Positions 1 through 10,565 of a stretch of DNA of 64,000 nt are shown piece after piece; positions within the stretch are counted from its first letter, which is position 1, and the number at the start of each line of letters is the position of its first letter. The position numbers and the translations under genes were made by a program. The DNA lies in contig JALECJ010000003.1 in NCBI GenBank assembly GCA_023515745.1, positions 712,478-776,477 of the forward strand. The letters run 5' to 3'. The DNA comes from Amoeboaphelidium protococcarum (Eukaryota; Aphelidiomycota; Aphelidea). The notes under the pieces were generated by a model. That model saw only the letters and a program-made list of their open reading frames with translations, did no database searches and was not told where the DNA came from.

Positions 1-992
1 CGCACTCGCAAGATGTGGTCAATGCTACGGATTATAAATTTGTGTTTAAGCGAGAGGCAATGGTGTCTGTAATGTAAGAGAGGCAGATTGTTGACGAGGT
101 GGCTATCAAGCTTTTGTATGGCGAGGCTAGAAACAATGTCATTAAAGCTAGATATCCCGTGTCTTTGGACGATGGTATCAAGTTGGCCGCTATCTAACTC
201 TAGATCAATTACGGTGAGTATAATGAAGCTAAGCACGGATTTGGTACCAACTTTGTGTTGCAGTCTCTATCTGCCCTACTGAGTCCAAATCTTATCAACA
301 AACTAAAGTCTACTGATTGGGAGGCGAAGATTACCGCCAGTTGGTAGATGCTGCAGAGTAAATTGTAAAATTTAGCTGCAATTGGACCATATCTGTACTT
401 TTTGGAGCATTGTCGTGAGTGGCCAGTCTATGGATGTACATTCTTCCCGGCGTGCAAGAACATTCCTCCATAGGGATATTTTGAATTGCGTTCTGATCAT
501 CTCTATGTCGGCGTGAATGCTGAAGGTGTGTGCATTGTGGATGATGATCGACACAAGATCAGTTGGTCAGGCAAATTTGAAGGTCTCGAGTGGGAATGCA
601 CACCTGATAGCGTGACCATCGAGTACATGCCAGCTAAATCTGCGGATGGATTGCCACCAAAGAAGTTGAGCAGTACGTTGATTACACCGCAGGCTCATCT
701 GTTTGATTCACTTGCATCAAGAGCGATTAATCTGATTGAAAAGGCGGAGAGAAAGCGTATCATTGAGCAGAAGAGAGCATCCGCATTAAAGACTCTTGAA
801 GGTGGTCGCTTATCTGCTAATACTACTATCCAACCCAGCGCACCTGCTGAGGCTAAGAGAAAGTCCACCTAGCCCGGCAATGTGGCTCGTGTTAATGAAA
901 GCGCTACTATTGTTGAACACGATGGCGAAGACGCTTCCGCCGGTTATCTGATGGCAATTAACGAAATTAGAAGACCAGCTTCAACTAAATGA
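1..992 (+). CDS. FERM-domain protein, 3' part (5' end outside window)
   Basis: The reading frame starting at base 3 is open to TGA at 990-992 when TAA and TAG are read as Gln (for example at 99, 198 and 348); no start lies in the window. About 329 residues are visible. The first 120 look like a FERM F2 lobe (alpha-helical, with LLYGEARNNVI and INYGEYNEAKHGFG). They are followed by an F3/PH-like lobe (EWPVYGCTFFPACKN, then LYVGVNAEGV and ISWSGKFEG). A charged helix (INLIEKAERKR) and a disordered tail follow. FERM domains couple membrane proteins or phosphoinositides to the actin cortex. Whether the missing N-terminus carries a myosin, talin or kinase part cannot be told. The 3' end converges with the FG-GAP gene, 93 bp away. 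Confidence 0.75.
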
Positions 993-1085
993 TAAACAGT
1001 AAAAGGATAAATTTTTACTTTATATAAAAACAAAAACATTTTTTGATTCACAAACATATCAACTTCATCATCACCAATATTAAGA

Positions 1086-3315
1086 TCAATTGTCCAAAGT
1101 CTCTACGCTGCTACTCACAACTTCGCCATTCTTGGTGTCTGCGGCGAGGTTGTCCAAAGTACCGGCACGCGTATCGAGATCACCAGCATTTGCAGATTTT
1201 TTAATGTCGGGATTTACTAACGCATCCTGTGATGTGAAATTAGAATCTTTTACTGCATTCTTGGCCTTCAACTCTTTCAGTAGCTATTACTTGTGTCTAC
1301 GCTTCAGCAAGAACATTGCAACGGGTACAATGAACAACAACGCAATAATGCCAGCAATTAAAGCGTATAGCCATTCTTTACTTGATGTACCCACATCTTG
1401 AGGAGTAATTACGGGTGTATCACTTGGAGTACTGGTAGGAGACACAGTTGTGGTGTTGTCTTTCGGTATATCTACAGCCTATGGCATTAAATAAGTGTAA
1501 ACGCAACCTTCGACTGGAGCGCCAACAACGATAAATTAACTGTTCAGATCAAGTGCAAATCCAAAATGGTCAGCTAGAAAGGAAGTATAATTTTACCCAC
1601 CATCTTCATCGCTAACACTTTGAACCAGTCGCCTACTTGGATTGCCTTTTCTCAATCCAACCAGCAGATCATAAAAATACGGCGACGAACTCTGACTCTA
1701 AGGGATCATAGACTAAGTAATATTACTGAGTTCATAAGGAAATAGAATCTCATTCTGAGCACGGCGATAGTACACATAGACATTACCGCGACCAAGTTAC
1801 TATTGAGCACCAGCAGCATTAGCAACAACCAAAAAGCGACCATTTGGAGCAAATTTCATGGTTCTTCCAAATGAGGATTGCGTGCGCTAGGTAGGCTATC
1901 TAGATGGATTAAAAATTTCTTATCCAGCATTCCACTAGAGACTAGAGCTAGCAGAATAAAACGTAAAAAGCTTTGAGGAGCGTCTTGGTGCGCCAATAGC
2001 AGTCAAAAATCTATCATATCTATGATCAAACGCAGACGTGATCCCAAGACCAAACCAATCGTTACTTTAATCGAAATCTTGATCAAAAGAACTAAGGACC
2101 TGATCGGAACGCCAGAAAGAGCCAATAGAATCGTCAAACTCGTACTGCATCACAATTCCGGCTCCATGCACAGTCTCAAACGTGCCATCTTCTCTCTAAA
2201 CTCTTAGATAAGAACAATTTCTAGCAGGACAAAGTTGACCAAAATTCTGCGGCGTATCGTCAGATGGAATCACAAAATCTCTCATGAGCAAAGTCATGAC
2301 TGGAATATCCAAAGTACTTCTATCTCTAACCAGGACATCAAAATCCAAACCAGACATTCCGAACGGAATAGAGCTTCGCGGACGAATCTACTACAGAAAA
2401 TTAAATATACCATTATAAGGATTCACAATACTACCACCAAGTTGCTCTTTAGTTGGATCAAAATCTGGGCGAAGCAGACGGTAAACGTAGACTCCAGCGC
2501 GGGAAACGTCAGTGATTGCACCAGCAGGAAATGATCCACTCTCGACATTATCTTAATACGGCTAAGCTGAATAGAAATTTGTACTTGCACCATCCCAGCC
2601 AGCATTGGCGGCAACAAATAGAAAAGTTCCCTCCACCGGCTCATACTTGAACATGACTTTAGATCCAAACTTATCCCAAAATCTAGACATTCCGTTCGGA
2701 TTAGGAATCTCACCAACGTATGTATAAGTTTCAGAATTATCAACTAAAATACGCTTATAAATTCTAACTGCGCCGGCATATTCGTTAAATTATAATTATA
2801 TAGTCTTTTGAGTGGAGTAAGATCTACCGGGGACTCCGACAGCCAGCCACTGCCCATCCTCAGACAGACTAACACTGTATCCAAATAGAGAATACGCCTG
2901 ATTGGGAAAGGTACCATTATTTGTATCTTGAACCATATTCACCGCTGTCCAGGTAACATTGGCAGGATATGAGGTGGGATCGCGAGTAGCATTCACACTG
3001 ATATTCTTCAAATCAAGTGAAGGAGTTGAGTATATATGAACAGTAGCATCCCAAGGTTTACCGACAGCCTACACTTATAATACATACACTAATAATTAGT
3101 AAAAGTAAAAAAAGAACCCAAAATCATACCATGTAAGTATATCCATTGCTAGATGCCTAAGTGACAGAGATCGAATACCCAAACATTCCACCGGGCCCAG
3201 TGTTCACCTGACCATCACAGATTGGTTGAGTAAGAGGGGAGTACACTGATGCAGACAAGACAGAAGTGATCTGACTCTGGCTCAGAAATAAAATAGCCAA
3301 AATAAGGTGCACCAT
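1086..3315 (-). CDS. FG-GAP repeat type I membrane protein (receptor-like)
   Basis: Two exons, 3315-3130 and 3068-1086, flank a 61-nt intron (3069-3129, GTATG...TGTAG, phase 0); 722 residues. The N-terminus is a signal peptide (MVHLILAILFLSQSQITSVLS). The ectodomain holds blades typical of integrin-alpha FG-GAP beta-propellers: FGYSISV, FGYSVSLSEDGQWLAVGVP, FGRTMKFAPNGRFLVVANA and FGFALDLNSQFIVVGAP. Near the C-terminus there is one membrane helix (WLYALIAGIIALLFIVPVAM), a basic stop-transfer (LLKRRHK) and a cytoplasmic tail of about 60 residues rich in Asp, Asn and Thr. The exon 2 frame was checked codon by codon and contains no TGA. A role in adhesion or surface recognition is likely, but no ligand can be inferred. 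It need not be a true integrin, because no integrin tail motif is visible. Confidence 0.8.
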
Positions 3316-3695
3316 GTATGTGTATATTTAACGTTGAATGAAACAGCAGATAGACAATAAATGATGGACACAGAGAAAAAGAAAAGAAAATCAAATGTGA
3401 AACAAATCAACAGTTGACGGCTTACTGAAACTGAGCGACCTTTCTATCGTCTTTACCGGGCTGGAAAACAGATGTTCGGCTGAATCTGTTCAGGCTATTG
3501 CCGTCGCTCGTTCGTTCGCTCAGTTGCTGGGAGGAGTGAGAGAGATCAAAGATGTGTTTTCTGCACGAGTCTCTCAAACTCCTCTTTAAGCCTTTCCCTT
3601 TCCTTGGTGATAATTATTACGCGAAAAATTTTAAGCCGCTATTACTCTGTACATTTTATACCGGGTTACCTACAGTAAAATAAAAATCTTTTGCA
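3316..3695. promoter_or_regulatory. Divergent promoter region, FG-GAP gene / RRM gene
   Basis: A 380-bp non-coding stretch lies between the start codons of two divergent genes. It contains CGTTCGTTCGCTC and other pyrimidine-rich pieces but no ACGCGT or TCGTTTCA word. I see no ORF with coding character here. Confidence 0.4.
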
Positions 3696-4982
3696 ATGAA
3701 TACAGATAATGGATTGGATATTGTGATGGACAGTTTGGAGAAGATGGAGGAGGCTATCTGGGAGGTGGAGTCGGATGTTGACGCCAAAGACACTGTCCTC
3801 AAAAAGGCATCTGACGCGTCGCCGAAAGATTAACTACAGACTGGAAAAGAGACTGGCGGTTGGGGATAACAAGTCCCAGGTAAAAACTCTCAGAAGAATG
3901 GTGGTGATGTCGATATGGATCTTGATAGAGGAAGATCGCGCTCACCTACGCGTCAAGAGTAGTAGCTACTGTAATCAGGTACGGCCATTTTTGTTGGCAA
4001 TCTACCGTATAGAACTGACGAGAGAGATTTGAGGGAACGATTTTCTTAGTATGGTGAGATAGTTCATGCCGTGGTACCTACGAATAGGGATGGTAGATCT
4101 AAAGGCTTTGGCGTGATCGAGTACAAAGATAGCAGTGCTGCTGCCGATGCAATCAAGGCTATGCATGAGACTGATTTCATGGGTAGAAAGATTTTTGTTA
4201 GGGAAGATCTTGATAGTAAGTCGCGTCCGTCTGCAGGAAGATCTCGTGAAAGATATCCTGAATCTAGGGATCGTCATCAATATGGAAGTGGCGGTGGCGG
4301 TCGCTACGAGAGCTATATTAGAAGTGGACATTTTGTTGAGCGTGAGACTGATTATTATCGCGACAGTAAGATATATAGAGTAGTTTAATTTTTCATATTG
4401 ATAATCTTTCTATGTGTAGGGCGCTCTGATTATGCTTATCCAAGTGAACATAGGTATCCTGCTGATAGAGATTACTACGATAGATACGCTTACGGCGATT
4501 ATCGAGGAGGAGAAAGAGCAGATTACTATCCACCACCGACATCGCGTTACGGCGACTATCCTCGAGACAGCTATTATGTTGGTACCCGTGCAGTCGAAGA
4601 TTATGGATCACGTCGAAGCTCAGGTAAAAACACACTAATTGTGGAGAATCTGCCACCGTAATTCAAATCTGGTGATCTTTGGGACTTGTTTGCCAGAACT
4701 GGCAAGTTGGTGCAGGCAGATATTGATCCGTCTTAAAGAGGCGATTCAAGGTCCGGTCGTATTGGCATTGTCGAGTATTAAAGAGAAAATGATATGAGAC
4801 GTGCTTAGCGAGAAATGGATGGTCTTCAAGTACTTGGTTGTAAGCTCCGTGTTCAAATGGGAAGTGATAGAGGCGAAAGTCGTCGCGATGAACGTCGTGA
4901 TGACGACCGCAGGTATGAAAGAGGATATGAAGGCCGTCGAAATGAGTATCGTGATCACGACTATCGTGCCAGATCTCCTTGA
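3696..4982 (+). CDS. SR-like RNA-binding protein with two RRMs
   Basis: Exons 3696-4365 and 4420-4982; intron 4366-4419 (54 nt, GTAAG...TGTAG, phase 1); 410 residues. An acidic and Gln-rich N-terminus with an RSRSP patch (about residues 80-85) leads to RRM1, with RNP2 IFVGNLPY and RNP1 KGFGVIEY. Next comes an Arg/Tyr/Gly-rich linker (GGGGRYES, YPADRDYYDRYAYGDYRGG), then RRM2 with RNP2 TLIVENLPP and the degenerate RNP1 GRIGIVEY. The tail is rich in RR, RD and RE pairs. This is the layout of classical SR or Npl3/Gbp2-type shuttling mRNA-binding proteins that act in splicing and export. Several Gln are TAA or TAG, including one in RRM1 (FSQYGEIVHAV). The closest named family member cannot be decided by eye. 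Confidence 0.85.
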
Positions 4983-5187
4983 ATAATATCCATGTAATGA
5001 AACTAAATATATATTGCATTCTTAGTATTGAGGATCACTTTCGCAGCATTTGTTGCACTTTGGATCTAAATGAATCTCAAGTCCCCTTGTCACGTTCTAT
5101 CACGCACTGAGATCTCACGGGATTCAATATGAGCACCCCGAATATCGTGTTTTCTATTTCCAAAGCTACCAATAATCAATAAGTAAT

Positions 5188-6114
5188 ATGCAGCATAAAC
5201 TATAGAGTCTATATATAGTGGTGGTTAACCTGCTTGGTCTTCTTTCTTACGGTTTACCGCAGAGTGGCACCTCCGTTGGCAATTCAATTGGCAGTGTCAG
5301 AGTTGATCCTGGGTCACATCTTGAGCTGAAAATTGGTAATTCAGAAAATAGCGGCACATCATACACGTTCACAGGCAATGAGACTGCATCATAATCTAGT
5401 GGCCCGTAGTAGGCCTTGGCTTAAGGTAGTTAGAATCCTTTACCTCCACGCCCGCCTGTCCCAGCTGCTCCGAGCTCTATATTCGTCCCAGGCGGTGGAG
5501 ATGCAGGCGGTAAAAGTAATGGAGTATAGAATGTTACGGCTGGCAATAACTCTACAGTAACTAATCATATCGGCAACAGCGATTAAACTAACTAAAACGT
5601 TTAAAACACTGTACTCCCTCCCGCGTAGGCTCCTCCTGTGCACAAATCTGGAAGTAATATCACCATGCCCAACATTATGAACAATACTGGCTGCGTGGAC
5701 ACAACGCTCAATGCATAGACATATAATAATGACACATAGGTGAAAAGTACAGAGTACTCTGTTGGCAATACCACCACTGGAGATAGCGCAAATATTACTA
5801 ATAATGTCGGTACCACCACGACTCATAACGCGAATAATATCACAGAGCATAATGTCTTCTACCAGAATATATCAGGCAATGCTCGAGATATGGCATCATT
5901 TATTGATCCACAATATTAGCAGTCGCTGATAAGAGAGTTTTTATCGGCACTCACTGGAGTTTCGGGCTCGGTGTCATCATTGGTAATTAGATTTGGAAGT
6001 CCTGTTGGAAATTCGTACGCCGAGTAAACTAGCGCTGGCTCGCTATAATATTCTACTGCGTACGTTTATGGTATTTTATACGCGCAGATATTAGCACTTC
6101 TAGTGCTGATATGA
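5188..6114 (+). CDS. Asn/Thr-rich secreted or GPI-anchored surface protein
   Basis: A single frame of 308 residues runs from ATG 5188 to TGA 6112-6114, with many TAG and TAA codons read as Gln (for example several around 5395-5430). The N-terminus is a signal peptide (QSLYIVVVNLLGLLSYG). The mature part is low in hydrophobics and rich in Asn, Thr, Ser and Gly, with many NxT/S glycosylation sequons (GNNSTVTNHIGN, NITNNVGT) and a Pro-rich stretch (PLPPRPPVPAAP). The last 18 residues are hydrophobic (YGILYAQILALLVLI) and reach the stop codon directly, as in a GPI-attachment signal or a tail anchor. Together with PGAP3 in this window, a GPI-anchored wall or coat protein is the best guess. No homologous family was recognised. 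Confidence 0.65.
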
Positions 6115-6232
6115 ATAGATGTTGCAAATAGAGATATTCAGTTTTTTGAACTTTGATTCAGACGCGCTTCCCTTTGTATCATCAGCCTTTGAAACACTTC
6201 AAACACATGGCGCTGAAACAGTAATGACACGC

Positions 6233-6268
6233 ACGCGTAGTCGTTTCAACATCAGAAATTTCGTTTCA
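6233..6268. promoter_or_regulatory. ACGCGT box plus two TCGTTTCAA words upstream of the CDK gene
   Basis: ACGCGT lies at 6233-6238, followed by TCGTTTCAA at 6241 and again at 6261 (20 bp apart). They sit about 90-130 bp upstream of the CDK start codon. ACGCGT is the core of the fungal MCB element bound by MBF, which drives G1/S genes. TCGTTTCA recurs upstream of HOP1 and elsewhere in this window. The regulatory role is inferred. Confidence 0.45.
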
Positions 6269-6360
6269 ATTCTAAGATATCAAATGCACTACTGCCCAGT
6301 TTCATCTTCCATTTCCATTAAAATTATCTAATTAACTTCTTATCCAACTTAGTGAAAATT

Positions 6361-7426
6361 ATGGCCAACAATTATCAAAAGATTGAAAAGATTGGTGAAG
6401 GTATGATCCTCTGCTGATTCTTCTTTCAAAGTGACAAAAGTATTGTAGGAACTTATGGTGTCGTTTATAAGGCAAAGCATAAAAAGTCTGAAGAAATTGG
6501 TAAGTGATATCATCTTCAAGACCTTCGAATTATTTATATTATGTAGTGGCAATGAAAAAGATCAGACTTGAGGGAGAAGATGAAGGTGTGCCATCCACTG
6601 CTATTCGTGAAATATCTTTGCTCAAAGAGCTGCAGCACAAGAACATTGTCCGACTTCTGGACGTGATTCATGAGGAAAACAAGTTGTATCTAGTGTTTGA
6701 GTATCTACACCTGGATCTCAAAAAGTTTATGGATTCTGTAGTTGAGAGAACCGGCTAAGGCTTTACACCAGCTGCTGTTAGAGTAAGATTCATCCTTAAA
6801 CTGAATATTCAACGATAGTTTATAACTTATCACTGTTAAGCGCCGTCGTGTAGTCTTACCTGAAACAGTTGATCGCGGGCATCTCTTATTGCCATTCTCA
6901 TCGCATTTTACACCGAGATCTGAAACCATAGAATCTGCTTATTGATACTGATGGCAATTTGAAACTTGCCGATTTTGGTTTGGCGCGTGCATTTGGAATT
7001 CCTCTAAGATCATACACACATGAAGTGGTCACACTGTGGTACCGTGCTCCTGAGATCCTGCTGGGCAGCAAGCATTACTCAACTGCGGTTGATATTTGGA
7101 GTATTGGGTGTATCTATGCAGAAATGGTTATGATGTCCCCTCTGTTTCCAGGAGATTCTGAGATTGATGAAATATTTAGAATATTCAGAACGCTTGGTAC
7201 TCCGACAGAAGAAAACTGGTAGGGAGTCGCACAATTGCCCGACTACAAGACAACTTTCCCCAAATGGTAAGCTCAGAAGCTGCGTTCTATAATTAAAGAT
7301 GAGAATCTATGCGATCTTGGAATAGATCTGATGGAAAAGATGTTAAAGTATGATCCGGGACAGAGAATATCTGCTAAACAGGCTCTATGTCATGCCTACT
7401 TTACAGCTGATCTTGCGGAAGAATGA
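6361..7426 (+). CDS. CDK1: Cyclin-dependent kinase, CDK1/CDK2 (cdc2) type
   Basis: Four exons (6361-6400, 6449-6499, 6547-6782, 6854-7426) and introns of 48, 47 and 71 nt, all ending TGTAG; 299 residues, the normal length for this family. Visible landmarks are the Gly loop [11 protein letters not shown] with inhibitory T15/Y16, catalytic K34 in VAMKK, the cyclin-binding helix PSTAIRE (residues 46-52), catalytic loop [17 protein letters not shown], the T-loop [14 protein letters not shown] with its activating Thr, and [12 protein letters not shown]. The Q of HRDLKPQN is encoded by TAG (6929-6931), a strong proof of the code. The unbroken PSTAIRE marks a cell-cycle kinase, not CDK5, CDK7 or CDK9. 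The third intron is placed so that VR joins SYLKQL. The upstream region has ACGCGT and TCGTTTCAA words. Confidence 0.95.
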
Positions 7427-7597
7427 GTACAATCTGCGCGATATCCGTGGCCACTTTAAGTAAGTTGTAGATCGTGAGCCTCATGACGAATAATTTAAGT
7501 TTTGCCTCTTTAATATACAATTATCTATCTACTTCCATATTCAAACAGCATCCTTGTTATTACACAGCATGGCGATGTAACATCTAGTATCAGAAAA

Positions 7598-8206
7598 TCA
7601 GTCTCTTTCATTGCCAACATTAGACTGCAAGTAATTGGTCATATTATTTCCAAGTGCCGCATAATTATCTTAAGCTTACGGTGCATTATTTATTGATACA
7701 GAGCCACGTTGAGCATTTGCTTCTTCACGAGGCACGATATCAATAAGGAAATCGTAAACATCGTTTTTACTGATTGCAGTGGCAATGTCAGACCTTTGCA
7801 GAGTTCTTCTCTTATTTTCTTCAGTGTGAATCCAGCTACGCATAGTCAGTTCCAATATGAATATCTCACAGGCTTTGGCTAATAGAGCAGGTGCCTCTCC
7901 ACTGATCATCATCTTCTACTTGGTATCCTCTTCCGCTTTCATCACTTTCTTCACTCTAGCAAGGGGAAGAGTGTGACTCTTTGCAATAGCCTTTGGATCA
8001 GTGACTTGAATTTCATGCATCGTGTTCTACCAGAACTAATTAATTATACTTAACTAAGACGGCTAATAGTAGCCAGCATGAGGATTTTGCACCAGGCCAT
8101 GAGGCATACCAATCACTTAGTTTTGATCAAATCTCATCTGAGGCTGTTACAGCGGCATTTGAGGCATAAAATCCTTCTATTCTTGTTAATCTTTACGGAA
8201 ATTCAT
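7598..8206 (-). CDS. NFYC: NF-YC / HAP5 histone-fold subunit of the CCAAT-binding factor
   Basis: One exon, 202 residues, ATG 8206 to TGA 7600-7598. The Gln- and Met-rich N-terminus is followed by QFWQNTMHEIQ, matching the conserved NF-YC start of the core (QxFWxxQxxEI). The histone fold then reads [52 protein letters not shown] and [12 protein letters not shown], near-diagnostic for NF-YC. NF-YC pairs with NF-YB and then NF-YA to bind CCAAT promoters. Many N-terminal glutamines are TAA or TAG. It converges with the CDK gene, with 171 bp between stop codons. Confidence 0.95.
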
Positions 8207-8486
8207 AATTTACTCTAGACTCTGATATAATATATAGACCTGATATAATATATAGACTGAATATGTGAGATTATTAAGGAATAAATGGGAGAAGATGTGG
8301 TCACGGTCAAGACTGGCTGGAACAGCAGCTGTGAAATCAGTCAATCAAACAAACAAACTTTCATATGATCGTCTCAGGCGACTAGCCATTGTATGCCTTC
8401 TTTCAGCAATATATTCTCTATTGAACGACCTATTATATCTTGGTTTAAAAAAATTGGACGTTAAAGATCATAGCGATTAGTTTATT

Positions 8487-10064
8487 TCAATTTAGAGAGC
8501 TAAATAAACGATGTTTCAATGCATCAACGGCACTCAGTATCTTGCCATCACATAAAAGCTCTATCAATTCCAAAAGTTCTGGTATTTTATCCACTGCATG
8601 CAACCTTTCTAACATTAAATTTCCCACTTGCATTAGATCATGAAGAGGAATAAGCTTCTGACCCAATTCAGTAGCTGGATGAAAGTTCCAATTTACAAAA
8701 GTCGTCCCAGGCTTCCTAGAATGATCAAAGTCAATCAGCATCCAAAATCCATTCTCAACTGATGTAGGTACATATACAATGTTAGACCATCTTATATCTC
8801 CATGACACCATCCAAGTGAATGCCAAATGCTTAAAGCACGGAGAACAGAATATATTGCCTCTACAAGTTCACCTAAATCCTTGGGTACAGTTTAAAATCC
8901 TAAAGGTCCCAGGTGAGCTCGAATTGACCTAGAGTAAACTTTCAAATTTTGAACTCTGATCATATGCAAAGATTAGGCGTCTCCTGGAATGCATCTGAGG
9001 CATTCATAAATTTCAGCAAGTCTCTATTATTTTTCCAATGACACTCCAGAAGTCTTTTTCACAAGATCACAATCACCAAATTCAAGAACAACGCCATCAG
9101 ATCTATTGACAGATTGGTATGCTTGAACAGAAAAGTATGCCCATTTTGGAGGCCAGTACTTTGAGAACAGCTCAAAAACACGCACTAAATTTACAGCGAT
9201 CTTGAGTACTTAAGCGCATTAGTCAATGATTCTCAAGTCCAATGTTTTACTAAGAGGAACTAGCTAATGAGCTTTAGTGATTGCGAAAAACTGAATCTAA
9301 GAGCTAGCAGTAGCAAAGCCAATAATGTAATCTAAAAATCCATGAGTCAGAACACTCCAACCACTAGACAATTTTTGGACCAATTCTTCTGTAGATGTTC
9401 TAATATTAGATAAAGCATTCTTATGCTCACCTTTCATAACCAAAAGATGGTTATCCATGAATACCAAATAATCTGGTTTTTAAAGTCGCGTCGTAGGTTC
9501 CGTAATGTCTATCGAATATCTCTGGGTATCTATGTCGATTCCTCTACATTTGGATACGACTTTTAAAGGAATTGTAATTAACGTATCATAAACATAATGC
9601 CAACATTTCTCAGAGGCTGTAGCAGAAGGAAGGAGTTTATGCATAATCATTATTGATCCACAAATATGCCCTAACTCGGAACAATACACGGCGTTAGCAC
9701 AATGTTTATCATTAAATACCCCAGGTAAGACAACGCAACTGCCATCATATAGAGAAAATGGAAGAGGACTATTCAGTACACTTCCTAAATTTTCTACCCT
9801 GGGAAGAGACTCCAATACCGGCCACACATTTTTACCAACGAGCTCAACAGCCGCAACATTATGAAAATCGAGCTGAGGTGAATGATGAAGGTGGTTGTAA
9901 ACGCTGATGCCAGTCGTAACACCCGCAATCTCTTTCCAGTTGTCTTTCGAACGCGCCATCATATCTTCAAAAGTCGTTATACCCTGCTCCAATTCAATGG
10001 CGATCGCATTGAGCTACATGCTTTTTAATAACGCAAGCAATGAGTCTTTAGTTGGCGAAATCAT
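8487..10064 (-). CDS. Crinkler-type protein: PD-ExK nuclease-like region plus kinase-like domain
   Basis: A single open frame of 525 residues from ATG 10064 (first ATG after an in-frame TGA) to TGA 8489-8487. The N-terminal 55 residues look helical and SAM-like (SLLALLKSMQLNAIAIELEQ). Around 195-215 lies KPDYLVFMDNHLLVMKGEHK, that is P-D198, then E213-x-K215, the pattern of PD-(D/E)xK nucleases and of the block in Crinkler effectors. DYIIGFATASSQIQFF follows. The C-terminal part is a divergent kinase: H421-G-D423-I-R-W-S-N428 (catalytic loop) and D445-F-D in place of DFG. Crinkler-like REase-kinase proteins occur in oomycetes, chytrids and other eukaryotes and have been linked to intergenomic conflict or effector roles. 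No secretion signal is seen, so the role here is open. Function is inferred from motifs only. Confidence 0.65.
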
Positions 10065-10565
10065 ATTTGAGCTTTATGGAGAAAAATATTTTGGAGGTCA
10101 ATTGTTGCATTCAAACTTCAACTATAAAGTTCAAAAGCATTAAACAAGCCTAGTCCACTTCCATCAGAGTCGCGTAGTATCGCGTCATGATATACAGTAA
10201 ACTGAATTAGTTCTGCGAATTGAATTAAATCTAAAAGACGAATTGCAATTCATTTTAAACATTGCCCAGCCTGTAATTTTAGTAACAAAGTACGTCATGA
10301 CAATAGACCGGATCATGCATGATGAGCATGGGGCGGATCAAACAAACCGATTGTTTCAACTGAACGACGGGCGACCATTCAATTAAAGTCGGCTGGAGCA
10401 GTTGATGACTTGAAGTTTGAATTACCCACTCTCACTTTCTTTGGTACATCTATTACATCACTTTGTCATCTCCTTACTTATTGTTTGATATAATCTATCT
10501 ACCAAGAGTCTGCTGTTAATTAATCGTCTCATAATCATATATAGAATAGAAGATAGAGGGGAGAA
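10065..10565. promoter_or_regulatory. Divergent promoter region, Crinkler-type gene / P4-ATPase
   Basis: 501 bp without a convincing ORF separate two divergent start codons. It includes GTTTCAACTGAACGACGG near 10353, a relaxed match to the TCGTTTCA word. No MCB box and no repeat stand out. Confidence 0.4.

Noticed and set aside
8265-8480. Short + strand frame downstream of the NF-YC start
   Set aside because: It has no ATG start in frame and no conserved content; it sits in the spacer between two minus-strand genes.
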